DNA of 33,359 nucleotides from a virus. The translations under genes and the position numbers were made by a program. Positions within the stretch are counted from its first letter, which is position 1; every line of letters starts with the position of its first letter. The stretch lies in IMG/VR virus record IMGVR_UViG_3300024433_000027, positions 1 through 33,359 of that record. One strand, 5' to 3'. The notes under the pieces are model-generated. The model was not told the origin of the DNA. It saw only the letters and a list, made by a program, of their open reading frames with translations, and ran no database searches. Of the stretch, positions 1-7,390 are shown piece after piece.

Positions 1-1719
1 ATGCTATGGGCATGGTTTCAGAAGGTTCGAGCAGACGAGACCTTTGAGTGCCTAGAGGGGCAGAATATCAAGTTCGACATCGCGTACCTCCGCTACGCTT
101 ACCCCGAGTGCCGGCACTGGCTGAACTACCCTCTCCCCCTGGCCGACCTCATCATCGACAACTACCTCCTGGATGAGGGCCGGCCCGAGCGGTCCCTCAA
201 GGCCGTCGCTCCCCTCCTCCGTATCACGAAGTACGTAGACGGCGGCAAGTTCCGCCAGTACCCCTCCGAGGACGACCCCGCCCTCCATCAGTACAACTGC
301 CAGGACACGATGGCCGTTCACCGAGCCCGGAAGATCGTCGAGCAGGACATCCGGGACTTCTACGGAGCCGGCACATCCAAACTCTCCCCCTTCAGCCGCC
401 GGTGGTACTCCGACCTCCTGTGGCTCCTGATCTGGATGGAGGAAACTGGCATCACGATGAACGAGCCCCGACTCCAGACCCTTCTCGACCATCACACCAG
501 TCGGCTGGGTCGCCTGGAACAAGGAATCGAGAAGCGATGGGGCTTCCGGCTCCGTGGCAAAGGTTCCGAGAAAGCCAAACGCCAGATCATGGAGGATGCC
601 ATCAGTGAGTGTGGTGAACTTCAGATCGAGACACCTCGACTCAAGCAAACAGACATCAAGAAGGAAATTTCGTTCTGTATTGAGAACCGCAATGCTCTGA
701 CGGACATCCTTCCCTCGAACACAGAGTCTTACGCCCAACTGCGAGCCGTGGGCCGTGTGCACGATGTGGGGGGCATCTTGGATCGCTATCTCTATCCGAT
801 CCTGAAAGGCCGTGGTAAGGACCATAGTGACCCTTCCACCCGCCTCATCCGTGGTGTGCTCTATCCTCGTTGGTACCCGGTCCCATCTGACTGGGAAGAC
901 GGTTCCTCGGGCGGCACCAAACAAGCCCGGATCGTTGCTAAGGGGCCGCCGGCCCAGACCTTCCCTCCCCTCATCAAGAAGTGCATCACCGGCTGCTACC
1001 CGGGCGGGTGGCTCATCTGGGCCGACTACAGCCAGATCGAACTCCGGATCGCCGCTCTCCTCTCTGGCGACCCGTGGATGGTGGACACCTACCAGCAGGA
1101 GGGTTCCGATCTTCACCGAGCTACCGCTGCCCACATCTTTGGGGAGGATCAAGCCGACCGCTACCGCCAGGTTGGTAAGACCCTCAACTTCCTCGTGATC
1201 TATCTCGGTGGAGCCCTCCAATACCAGACAACCCTCATGCGGGACGAGGGTATCGCCCGCAGCCTCTCTCAGTGCCAGGCGGACATCGATGCTTTCTGGC
1301 AAGCTGCTATTGGCCTCCGAGCCTGGCAACACTCTGTCATCCAATTCGTCCACCGCCACGATTACTATGAGCTGCCTCTGATCGGCCAGTCCCGTCTCTT
1401 CCTCGGTGGTAAGACTTCCAAAGACCGCTCCACCAGCGAGATAGTGAACATGCCCGTCCATGCCATCGCCGCGGATATCATGCTCTCAGCTCACTTTCAC
1501 CTGTGGTGGGAGTTCCAAAAGGCAGGCTTGAAAGCGTCCATTCCTCTCAACATCTACGATGCAGTGGCAGTTCAATGCCCCCGCGACGAGAGGTACGCCG
1601 TCGAGAGAATCATGGATCGAATACTTCCAAACCCTCCCTATTACGACGCCCTTTGTACCGAGTTGGACCGACGGCTTCCCTTGAAATGCGACACGAAGTT
1701 TCTCCGGGTTCCGTCTTGA
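1..1719 (+). CDS. DNA polymerase, family A, 5'-truncated at window edge
   Basis: This is the phage replicative polymerase with a 3'-5' proofreading domain. The visible part keeps exonuclease motif II (GQNIKFD, residues 20-26) and motif III (Y98xxxD102, the DEDDy type). Exonuclease motif I must lie upstream, so the gene starts outside the window. Polymerase motif A is DYSQIELR at 342-349. Motif B is R389xxxK393xxxF397xxxY401, with Phe at the position equivalent to E. coli Pol I F762. Motif C is IYDAV at 518-522, with the catalytic Asp at 520. The usual His-Asp-Glu is Tyr-Asp-Ala here, which is unusual. Polymerase identity is firm from the motifs. The true start is unknown. Confidence 0.95.
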   Translation: MLWAWFQKVRADETFECLEGQNIKFDIAYLRYAYPECRHWLNYPLPLADLIIDNYLLDEGRPERSLKAVAPLLRITKYVDGGKFRQYPSEDDPALHQYNCQDTMAVHRARKIVEQDIRDFYGAGTSKLSPFSRRWYSDLLWLLIWMEETGITMNEPRLQTLLDHHTSRLGRLEQGIEKRWGFRLRGKGSEKAKRQIMEDAISECGELQIETPRLKQTDIKKEISFCIENRNALTDILPSNTESYAQLRAVGRVHDVGGILDRYLYPILKGRGKDHSDPSTRLIRGVLYPRWYPVPSDWEDGSSGGTKQARIVAKGPPAQTFPPLIKKCITGCYPGGWLIWADYSQIELRIAALLSGDPWMVDTYQQEGSDLHRATAAHIFGEDQADRYRQVGKTLNFLVIYLGGALQYQTTLMRDEGIARSLSQCQADIDAFWQAAIGLRAWQHSVIQFVHRHDYYELPLIGQSRLFLGGKTSKDRSTSEIVNMPVHAIAADIMLSAHFHLWWEFQKAGLKASIPLNIYDAVAVQCPRDERYAVERIMDRILPNPPYYDALCTELDRRLPLKCDTKFLRVPS

Positions 1720-1742
1720 CATGACCACGAAAGGATGATAAA

Positions 1743-2162
1743 ATGGCCGATATGCCTACCACCCGTCGCACCCGAGTCTACATCGCCGGCCCCATCTCCA
1801 TCGGAGACCAGGCCGTCAACGTCCGCAACGCAATCCTGGTGGCTTCCGAACTCCTGGAGCGAGGGTACGCCCCCTACTGTCCCCATCTAACTCACTACTG
1901 GCAGACCGTAGCTCCCCAGAAATACGAGACTTGGATTGCCCTGGACCTGGAGTGGCTCCCCTTGTGTGATTGCTTTCTCCGACTTCCAGGTGAGTCCAAA
2001 GGGGCCGATCGGGAAGTAGAGTTTGCTATGGAGAGGGGGATTCCGGTTTACTTCGCCAACAGCATGGATGCCAATTCTTATACGATCGGAGGCTTCCTAG
2101 CTAGATATGAAGCCCCCGAACGGGAAAGGACCGATGATGCACCGAAGAATCTGCCTGAGTGA
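1743..2162 (+). CDS. DUF4406 / nucleoside 2-deoxyribosyltransferase-like protein
   Basis: This 139-aa Rossmann-like protein has the hallmarks of DUF4406 and related nucleoside 2-deoxyribosyltransferases. It has an N-terminal strand ending RVYIAGPI (11-18), a central D68..CD76 segment, and the signature S85-K-G-A-D-R-E91-V-E93 before a final strand GIPVYF. Family members act on nucleosides or nucleotides, so a role in nucleotide salvage or modification is reasonable, but the substrate cannot be read from the sequence. It starts 23 nt after the polymerase stop, with AAGGA upstream of the ATG. Its 3' end overlaps the next gene by 26 nt. Confidence 0.75.
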   Translation: MADMPTTRRTRVYIAGPISIGDQAVNVRNAILVASELLERGYAPYCPHLTHYWQTVAPQKYETWIALDLEWLPLCDCFLRLPGESKGADREVEFAMERGIPVYFANSMDANSYTIGGFLARYEAPERERTDDAPKNLPE

Positions 2163-2925
2163 TTGCCACATTCCGTTCCACGACAAACCTCTCTTGGGTT
2201 TGTGGCTTGAGTTCGTGAAGGTTCTGAAGCCCGGCGGCATCGACATCATGGGGGACCTCATCGACTGCTACACCCTCTCCCGGTTCGAGAAGAATCCCCT
2301 CCGGCGACACAATATCCAGGAGGAGGTTGACGTGGCACGAGACTTCCTTCTTGAACTTGTTGCTACAGCTCCCCCGGGGTGTGACATCCGTTACTCCGAA
2401 GGCAACCACGAGAACCGTCTCCAGCGGGTTCTTTGGGGTAGAGCCAAGGAACTGGCACCTCTCCGGAACCTCTCCATCCCCCAGTTATTTGAGTTAGAGG
2501 ACTTGGGTGTCCGGTACTACACTCCCGAACAGCCCTACCGGATCGGTTCCCTTTGGTACCTCCACGGGGACCTCGCCCGCAAGTCCAATTGGGCCATGAC
2601 GTGCGGCGGCATGGGGGCCAAGGCCGTCTCTCAGAGGGTCGCCGGCAATGTCATCATGGCCCACACACACCAGATGGGCTACATCTCCTTCCGAGGTTGG
2701 GAGGGCCTCCGCGAGGGCTACGAAGTCGGCTGTATGTGCAGGTTCAACTTGGAGTACATCGTCGGCATTCCCCAGTGGCAGCAGGGATGGGCCGTCGTGG
2801 AGTTCCCCACACCCGGCACTTTCGATGTGTCCTTCGTCCGTGTCCTGGAAGAGAAACGCCGCCGCAAGGTGATCTATCGTGGAGAGGTCATCGGGACCCT
2901 CCCTCCGATCAAGAAACACGTATAG
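2137..2925 (+). CDS. calcineurin-like metallophosphoesterase
   Basis: This 262-aa protein carries the complete metal-binding pattern of the calcineurin-like superfamily: D9-C-H11, G39-D40, G89-N90-H91-E92, H143-G-D and H176-T-H178. It probably hydrolyses a phosphoester, either a nucleotide or a DNA end. Phage members near polymerase and nuclease genes are often linked to recombination or repair, but no SbcD-type capping domain is obvious. In-frame ATGs lie at 2107, 2134 and 2137. I chose 2137 because AAAGGA at 2125-2130 is 6 nt upstream. The stop codon directly abuts a copy of the dispersed GTGGGTGAGATT motif. Confidence 0.85.
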   Translation: MHRRICLSDCHIPFHDKPLLGLWLEFVKVLKPGGIDIMGDLIDCYTLSRFEKNPLRRHNIQEEVDVARDFLLELVATAPPGCDIRYSEGNHENRLQRVLWGRAKELAPLRNLSIPQLFELEDLGVRYYTPEQPYRIGSLWYLHGDLARKSNWAMTCGGMGAKAVSQRVAGNVIMAHTHQMGYISFRGWEGLREGYEVGCMCRFNLEYIVGIPQWQQGWAVVEFPTPGTFDVSFVRVLEEKRRRKVIYRGEVIGTLPPIKKHV

Positions 2926-2941
2926 TTTTGTGGGTGAGATT
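2926..2941 (+). repeat. dispersed motif copy 1 (TTTTGTGGGTGAGATT)
   Basis: Exact 12-bp core GTGGGTGAGATT on the + strand with a preceding T4. It fills the whole gap between the phosphoesterase stop and the next ATG at 2942. GGGTGAG could also act as a weak ribosome-binding site here. Confidence 0.9.
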
Positions 2942-3148
2942 ATGCTAAGAATAGTATGTTGCGAGAACGACTTTAGTGCGGCTGCGAATGTGGGTGGACC
3001 CTCCGAGGTACGCTACAAAACCTTTGACGTGGAGTGTCCAGAAATCGAGGCTTGGTTGGGTCGTATCCAGGAAGAGAAGTTTCGTTACGTAAATCGGTTC
3101 ATCTCGGGGGTGGAGGTATTTCAGGAGACGAGCGATGGGGAAAGGTGA
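2942..3148 (+). CDS. hypothetical 68-aa protein
   Basis: I do not recognise this small protein. It begins MLRIVCCEND and is mixed in charge, without a transmembrane segment or clear motif. The ATG follows the dispersed motif with no gap, and the motif supplies the only Shine-Dalgarno-like sequence (GGGTGAG). The stop overlaps the start of the next gene by 14 nt, which supports it being translated as part of the operon. A function cannot be assigned. Confidence 0.6.
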   Translation: MLRIVCCENDFSAAANVGGPSEVRYKTFDVECPEIEAWLGRIQEEKFRYVNRFISGVEVFQETSDGER

Positions 3149-3548
3149 CACACCACGACCCCTCTCCATTCCCCGGGAGGAGTATGAGAAGAACTACGAG
3201 GCAGTCTTCGGACGCCGCGAGATTAAGACCTGGAACCCTGACCTCGCTACATGCTGTGAATGTGGGAGGAGTTGTCCAGTAGCGGAAATGCTGCCAGCGT
3301 ACAACCTTCCCGAGTCCGACCCGATCTGTGCTCAGTGTCTTGCTAGGAAGGGCATACGTGAGGGGTTCTTCACCCGGGGGGAAGCGGACGACTTCCTAGC
3401 AGACCGGGGCCTATCACCCACATCACAATCTCACCCACAAGAGGAGGACTTAAATGACCGCGAACAGCAGAGAAAATCTTCAACTAACTCTGGAGACGGC
3501 CCGCCAGAGGAAGGAAGCTCTGGAAGTCCGTCAGTCAAAGCTGATTGA
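3135..3548 (+). CDS. small zinc-ribbon protein
   Basis: This 137-aa protein has two cysteine pairs, C40xxC43 and C65xxC68, spaced as in a zinc ribbon and embedded in a charged sequence. Such phage proteins often bind nucleic acid or protein partners, but no specific role can be named. GGAG lies about 8 nt before the ATG. The last 95 nt overlap the next gene in another frame. The region around codons 97-103 crosses an inverted copy of the dispersed motif, so the C-terminal third may be unconserved. Confidence 0.6.
   Translation: MGKGDTPRPLSIPREEYEKNYEAVFGRREIKTWNPDLATCCECGRSCPVAEMLPAYNLPESDPICAQCLARKGIREGFFTRGEADDFLADRGLSPTSQSHPQEEDLNDREQQRKSSTNSGDGPPEEGSSGSPSVKAD
3427..3441 (-). repeat. dispersed motif copy 2, inverted (AATCTCACCCACAAG on +)
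   Basis: Exact core on the - strand. It is followed on the + strand by AGGAGG and, 6 nt later, the ATG at 3454. The motif plus ribosome-binding site (22 nt, 3427-3448) is identical to 13796-13775 on the - strand. Confidence 0.92.
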
Positions 3549-3705
3549 CAAATTCATGGCTGCCGACCTTAGTCCACATCCCGGCCCCGGGAGTGTTACC
3601 AGGATTTTCATGGGTAAGAACAACAGGTTGAAAAGTCAGATTGCCAGCCTAGAGAAGGAGATAGACCGATGTCGGGAGTCCCTCGACGCCTTACCGTTCT
3701 CATAG
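3454..3705 (+). CDS. small coiled-coil protein
   Basis: This 83-aa protein is mostly predicted helix with heptad-like stretches at residues 5-34 and 53-76, broken by a Pro/Gly-rich link (SPHPGPGS). It has a perfect AGGAGG 6 nt before the ATG, one of the strongest initiation sites in the left arm, immediately downstream of a motif copy. It overlaps both neighbours. No known family is recognised; an oligomerising accessory protein is as much as can be said. Confidence 0.65.
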   Translation: MTANSRENLQLTLETARQRKEALEVRQSKLIDKFMAADLSPHPGPGSVTRIFMGKNNRLKSQIASLEKEIDRCRESLDALPFS

Positions 3706-4187
3706 ACAAGCGAGAAAAGCTGCCGATTACGTTTCCGGCTTCCTTAAAATTTTGGCCGGATCGCGGTCTCCACCCAGTTTTCATCCCAGTCCGCACCAAG
3801 AAAGTCACCATGAACGCGGGGGACTACGCACTGAAAGACTACGAGCACATTTGCATTATCGAACGGAAGGGCTCCATGAGGGAACTGCACAACAACTTCC
3901 TCACCAAGGACTGGAAGCGAGCGTCCGCAGCACTCGACAGGCTCGCCCGATCCACCAACTACCCATACCTGATGTTGGAGATGCCCAATCCGGAGTTCGC
4001 CCGTGTGACAAAGGAAGTCCCTAGCCCGGAGCGAGTCTTCGACATCCTTACCCGGCTGGCTCACAGCTATGACCTCCGGTTGTGGTTCGCTGGGAACTGC
4101 AAACACCCTCGCACTCGTCGTGCCCTGGGTGAGCAGATGATCCGTATCATGCTGGCCCACGCACTAGGCTTTTACGGAGACAAGTGA
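3669..4187 (+). CDS. ERCC4-domain (XPF/Mus81-type) nuclease
   Basis: This 172-aa protein matches the ERCC4 nuclease core. It has an N-terminal strand with D13-x-R15-E16, then G51-D52-Y53 and the catalytic E65-R66-K67 triad, followed by helices containing NNFLTKDWKRA. ERCC4 nucleases cut branched or flapped DNA in repair and recombination. This one consists of little more than the nuclease domain, without a helicase part or an obvious C-terminal HhH2 domain, as in other stand-alone phage members. GGAG lies 8 nt before the ATG, and the gene overlaps the preceding one by 37 nt. It sits upstream of the recombination genes, which suits a role in processing replication or recombination intermediates. 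Confidence 0.82.
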   Translation: MSGVPRRLTVLIDKREKLPITFPASLKFWPDRGLHPVFIPVRTKKVTMNAGDYALKDYEHICIIERKGSMRELHNNFLTKDWKRASAALDRLARSTNYPYLMLEMPNPEFARVTKEVPSPERVFDILTRLAHSYDLRLWFAGNCKHPRTRRALGEQMIRIMLAHALGFYGDK

Positions 4188-4636
4188 TGTCTGACTATAC
4201 CCTCAAGCAATCCGGGAAGAAAGAGACGTTCCCCGAAGGAGCCCAGCGAGACTCCCAGAAGGGCAAGCCCCGCTACGATCTGATCCCTCCACGTGCTCTC
4301 AAGCGAGTCGCAGACCTCTACACCAAGGGAGCCGAGCACTACGGCGACCGGAACTGGGAGAAGGGCATGAAGTTCAGCCGTTTCTTCGCTAGCCTTCTCC
4401 GCCACGCCTACCAGTTCTCGATGGGTGAGACTGACGAGGACCATCTGGCCGCCGTCGTCTTCAATGCCCTCGCCATCATGCACTTCCAAGAGACTTATCG
4501 CTACGACCTAGAGGACATCCCGGTAGGGAACGAAAAAAATCTCGAACTCGTAAAAAAAGTCTTGACTTCCGAACCGCCGCCCACTAAGATCGAAGCGAAG
4601 GGCAACAAAAGGAAACCAGGTTATGGACTCAGCTAG
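4187..4636 (+). CDS. dATP/dGTP diphosphohydrolase-like protein (DUF5664)
   Basis: This 149-aa helical protein has the conserved stretches of the phage DUF5664 family: GKPRYDLIPPRAL (26-38), KGAEHYGDRNW (47-57), the helix around H73 and DEDHLAAVVFNALA (83-96). Related all-alpha NTP pyrophosphohydrolases, including MazZ of Z-genome phages, remove pyrophosphate from purine dNTPs. No PurZ is seen in the window, so a modified-base pathway is not supported here. The ATG at 4187 overlaps the previous stop (TGATG) and has GGAG 7 nt upstream, so I prefer it to the GTG at 4184. The 3' end contains A-tracts and a possible promoter. Confidence 0.75.
   Translation: MSDYTLKQSGKKETFPEGAQRDSQKGKPRYDLIPPRALKRVADLYTKGAEHYGDRNWEKGMKFSRFFASLLRHAYQFSMGETDEDHLAAVVFNALAIMHFQETYRYDLEDIPVGNEKNLELVKKVLTSEPPPTKIEAKGNKRKPGYGLS
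4562..4590 (+). promoter_or_regulatory. possible sigma70-like promoter with A-tract upstream region
   Basis: TTGACT (4562-4567), a 17-nt spacer and TAAGAT (4585-4590). Two A-tracts (around 4536-4542 and 4552-4558) lie just upstream, like an UP element in otherwise GC-rich DNA. It would start about 30 nt before the nuclease gene at 4623. The -10 match is 4 of 6, so this is tentative. Confidence 0.35.
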
Positions 4637-5822
4637 CTACACACGAGGGGTTGAACCCCGTATGATGCACAGGGACCCCGGAGTCCGGGAGCACACGATT
4701 CACCAGACCCCGGCTCCGGACTGCAAGTTCGGGATAGCTGTCCCGAAGTCCCTGGAGGAGTTCTTCACTGACATCCGGGTCTCTCCCATCAGGTCTACGG
4801 CGATCTCTACGTTCGAGCATTGCCCTCGCAAGTTCCTCTACCGAGAGAAGCTGGGTATAAAGCCCAAAGGATATTCCTCCGCCCTCAGTATGGGTGGTGT
4901 CTTCCACAAAGTTCTCCAGGCCATGTTCATGGGGCAGCCCCCCGAGGAAGCCCTGGATGCGGCCCAGCCCCTAATCACGAAGACTGTTTGCGAAATCAGG
5001 GGACAGGCTGATGAGGTCGGGATGGTCGGCAACCAAGACGCCGAGTCCCTCGTGAAGAAGACGGAGGAGGACTACCACAAGGCTCGTGCAATGGCTTGGG
5101 CCTTCATGCAGTTCAATCCTTTCAACTGGGACGAGTGGGAAATCCTCACCCACCCCGACGGTACTCCTATGGTGGAGTGCCTACTCGCCACCAACGTCCC
5201 CGGCATCTCTGTTCCCCTCGTCGCTCCCTGCGACCTGGCCCTAGTCAACAAGGATACCCGTGAAGTTTGGATTGTGGACCACAAAACCACCTCCATGAAC
5301 ACCCGGGACCGAGCGAACTCCGTCCGCATCTCCGCCCAGATGTCCCTCTACCGCCTCGTCCTCCAGTGCCACCTCGACGCCTGGGTCAGAGAAGGAGAGG
5401 AGCCTAAGCGAGAGGTGGTAGGTTCCATCCACAACATCGTCAAGAAGCCTACCATCAAGTATTGCCCTTCGACGAAAGACAAGGGGGGGTTCCAGTCCTA
5501 CCTGGATCGTCTTCTCGCGTGGTACAAAGAGAAACACACAGCCGACCCAAAGAACTCTCCTATCTTCCAGTCCCAGACTCGCTTCTCCGAACCGGCCCTC
5601 ACTGAGGAGGTCTACCTTCGACTTCGGCAAATGGCTCGGGCCTCCCGTGCCTGCCCGGACATCCACCGATTCTACCGGGCGGGGGACTACGCCTGTCTCA
5701 ACTTCAATAGCGTATGCCCCTACTCGTGCTTGTGTTCCAGTGCCCCCACCATGTGGCCGGGCCTGGTCCGTGACCGTTTCCAAATCTCATTCCGCGAAGA
5801 CGAAGAGGAGGGAGAAGACTAA
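4623..5822 (+). CDS. PD-(D/E)XK nuclease, Cas4/RecB-like
   Basis: This 399-aa exonuclease candidate has the RecB/Cas4 layout. SxFEHCPRKF is at 62-71, GxxFH at 92-95 (H95), the acidic residue at D204 in PCDLA, and the D219-H-K221 core in VDHKTT, followed by QMSLYRL as the usual Q-motif helix. C67 together with C358, C365, C369 and C371 near the C-terminus could hold a 4Fe-4S cluster, as in Cas4 and AddB. It probably resects DNA ends for the ATPase and ssDNA-binding protein encoded next. The start overlaps the previous gene by 14 nt. An in-frame ATG at 4662 is an alternative, since the true domain begins later. Confidence 0.87.
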   Translation: MDSASYTRGVEPRMMHRDPGVREHTIHQTPAPDCKFGIAVPKSLEEFFTDIRVSPIRSTAISTFEHCPRKFLYREKLGIKPKGYSSALSMGGVFHKVLQAMFMGQPPEEALDAAQPLITKTVCEIRGQADEVGMVGNQDAESLVKKTEEDYHKARAMAWAFMQFNPFNWDEWEILTHPDGTPMVECLLATNVPGISVPLVAPCDLALVNKDTREVWIVDHKTTSMNTRDRANSVRISAQMSLYRLVLQCHLDAWVREGEEPKREVVGSIHNIVKKPTIKYCPSTKDKGGFQSYLDRLLAWYKEKHTADPKNSPIFQSQTRFSEPALTEEVYLRLRQMARASRACPDIHRFYRAGDYACLNFNSVCPYSCLCSSAPTMWPGLVRDRFQISFREDEEEGED

Positions 5823-6730
5823 TGACAACAACAATCAGTAGCCCCATCAGCATCCCGGACGACCTTGCTAGGATTCCCGGCGTGTCCTCCGGCTTCGACA
5901 TCCCGTCCGCGAACCGGGGCCGGTACGTCATCACCGGGAAACCCGGCACCGGCAAGAGCACGTTGGTCCACAGCAACCCCGCGGCGTTCGTCCTTGACCC
6001 CGAGCACGGCGGCAGTTCGGTCGCCGACCCGATGGCCCTCCGCTATACACCCCCCGACGATACCCCCGAGGGCTCGCACGCCGATGCCTATCTAGCGGTC
6101 GTTGAGGCTCTCATCAAGCGACGACGCTCCGGAGCCCAGGACATCCAACTCATTGGTATTGACACGATCGACGAGATGATCGAAATCTTCCTCCGGGACT
6201 TCTGTAGGAAGCACAAGATCGACGACCCTCTCGACTTCAAGGACGGCACCGGCAACGCCTACACCATCGTCCGCAAAGACCTCTTTGGGATGCTCGATCG
6301 AATCTATCGGGCCGGCTTCGGTTGGGTCATCCTCGCACACGTCCAGCCCAAGACCGTCAGGCTCGGCCAGGAGTCCAAGATCATACAACAACTCGCCGTC
6401 TCGGACTCTTTCAAGGGTATCATCAAGCGCAAGTGTGAACACATGCTGTTTGTTGAACGGAGCACCCGCCAGGACAAAGAGCCCGACACAGTTCGCATGG
6501 TTGGCGACAAGAAGATCATGCTCCCCGGCAAGACGATCACCATCCCCTGCCGTATCCTCAAGACCAGTCCTGGTGGTCTCTGGGAAGGTGACACCACCGA
6601 CGAGATCAAGGTCCGCATCCCCCTAGAGAACCGTATTGACTTACCCGAGACCGGAGGTTGGGATGCGTTGTCCCAAGCCTATGATCGAGCCGTATCCATC
6701 CTAACCAAGGAGAAAACAAATGCCGAATAA
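5822..6730 (+). CDS. RecA-fold ATPase (AAA_24, Sak4-like)
   Basis: This 302-aa protein is a RecA-fold nucleotide-binding protein of the phage AAA_24 type. Walker A is GKPGTGKST (39-47), Walker B is LIGIDTIDE with D114, and a sensor-like strand WVILAHVQ starts at 168. Sak4-group members promote single-strand annealing with a partner SSB. Here the next gene looks like that SSB and the previous one like the exonuclease, giving a complete phage recombination module. The ATG overlaps the previous stop by one base, with GGAG upstream. A role only as a DNA-repair or replication ATPase cannot be excluded. Confidence 0.82.
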   Translation: MTTTISSPISIPDDLARIPGVSSGFDIPSANRGRYVITGKPGTGKSTLVHSNPAAFVLDPEHGGSSVADPMALRYTPPDDTPEGSHADAYLAVVEALIKRRRSGAQDIQLIGIDTIDEMIEIFLRDFCRKHKIDDPLDFKDGTGNAYTIVRKDLFGMLDRIYRAGFGWVILAHVQPKTVRLGQESKIIQQLAVSDSFKGIIKRKCEHMLFVERSTRQDKEPDTVRMVGDKKIMLPGKTITIPCRILKTSPGGLWEGDTTDEIKVRIPLENRIDLPETGGWDALSQAYDRAVSILTKEKTNAE

Positions 6731-7220
6731 CGAAGACGCTGCTTTCATGGAGGTCCTCGCAAGCTGTAACGAGGCCGCCGAGCAGATGGACTATGCCGAC
6801 GATGGTTGGATGCCCGACGACGGGGAGTACACCGTCATCCTGGTGGGCTACACCATCGGAACGAAGGCGAAGAATGACGTGGTACACGGCTACGGAAAGC
6901 CCCTGTTCCGCATCCTGGATGGGGACTTCAAGGACCGTTCCTTCACGGACTTCATGTGGCTCCCGCCAAACCCCTCCGAGCCGAGTCCCGGCCTCCGCCA
7001 GATGCTCCGCCTGGGCACCTGCCTGTGTGACCGTGAACTCCACAACGCCGCCGAAGCCTCCACCATCATCAAGGAGGCTGCCGACGCCGGAGAAGTTCTG
7101 AACGTGGAGGTGTTTACTACCGTCTCCAAGAGCAATGGGAAGGCCTACACGAACATCCGTTACAAATCGCGGATCGCCGCGTCGGCCCCTCCGACCGAGG
7201 CTCCTAAGTCAGCCTCCTAG
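6720..7220 (+). CDS. probable ssDNA-binding / DUF669-like protein
   Basis: This 166-aa protein starts with an acidic segment followed by GEYTVILVGYTIG and other alternating strands, including NVEVFTTVSKSNGKAYTNIRY near residues 121-143. It resembles the OB-fold proteins (DUF669 and similar) encoded beside Sak4-type ATPases in phages. The likely role is coating single-stranded DNA and partnering the upstream ATPase. GGAG is 7 nt before the ATG, and the gene overlaps its neighbour by 11 nt. The acidic tail typical of some SSBs is absent. The assignment rests mainly on context and fold impression. Confidence 0.6.
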   Translation: MPNNEDAAFMEVLASCNEAAEQMDYADDGWMPDDGEYTVILVGYTIGTKAKNDVVHGYGKPLFRILDGDFKDRSFTDFMWLPPNPSEPSPGLRQMLRLGTCLCDRELHNAAEASTIIKEAADAGEVLNVEVFTTVSKSNGKAYTNIRYKSRIAASAPPTEAPKSAS

Positions 7221-7236
7221 TTTTGTGGGTGAGACT
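7221..7236 (+). repeat. dispersed motif copy 3 (one mismatch)
   Basis: TTTTGTGGGTGAGACT directly after the stop at 7220. Its last bases overlap the 5' acceptor strand of the tRNA-like RNA. The core differs by T to C at position 11. Confidence 0.85.
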
Positions 7237-7390
7237 CCCGTGCATCTGGATGAGCTACGCGGTGGAGGCGATCGGGCCTCAGTCATCCTGAACCATTGGT
7301 CAGGAGGCAGTAGCTACACTGGGACAACCTGATCTTACAGGCTAGTGCCCATCCCGCCGCCGAGTGCCGGGTTCGATTCCCGGGGGAGTC
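7233..7390 (+). ncRNA. 158-nt tRNA-like structured RNA
   Basis: The 5' end GACTCCC (7233-7239) pairs perfectly over 7 bp with GGGAGTC (7384-7390). Just before the latter is a textbook T-arm: stem CCGGG/CCCGG (7367-7371, 7379-7383) around the loop TTCGATT with the invariant GTTCRA..C. A normal tRNA would be about 75-95 nt; this is 158. The interior folds instead into hairpins: AGCTAC/GTAGCT (7253-7258 with 7310-7315) enclosing GCCTC/GAGGC and TCCTGA/TCAGGA (7286-7305), then a stem-loop at 7320-7352 with CCTG/CAGG closing a 6-nt loop. I see no convincing D-arm or 7-nt anticodon loop, and no encoded CCA. It could be a tRNA with a structured insertion, or a tRNA mimic. Confidence 0.55.

Noticed and set aside
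52-1461. 469-aa open reading frame antisense to the DNA polymerase
   Set aside because: It is a shadow of a GC-rich gene with clear polymerase motifs on the other strand, and its protein shows no domain. The same holds for the long antisense frames over 14030-15352, 16836-17573 and 27637-28134.
1716-1744. TTGACA-N17-TAAAAT on the + strand at the polymerase/DUF4406 junction
   Set aside because: The boxes fit, but the -10 overlaps the start codon at 1743, so transcripts would begin inside the gene at about the fourth codon. It could only serve a shortened leaderless product or downstream genes; likely chance.
2926-3441. Motif pairs as terminal inverted repeats of small mobile elements
   Set aside because: In groES, the tail gene and fibre gene one end of such an element would lie within conserved coding sequence, the enclosed segments share nothing, and there are no target-site duplications.
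7233-7390. tmRNA interpretation of the tRNA-like RNA
   Set aside because: It is too short, the third acceptor pair is C-G rather than G-U, there is no CCA, and no tag reading frame or pseudoknots are evident.
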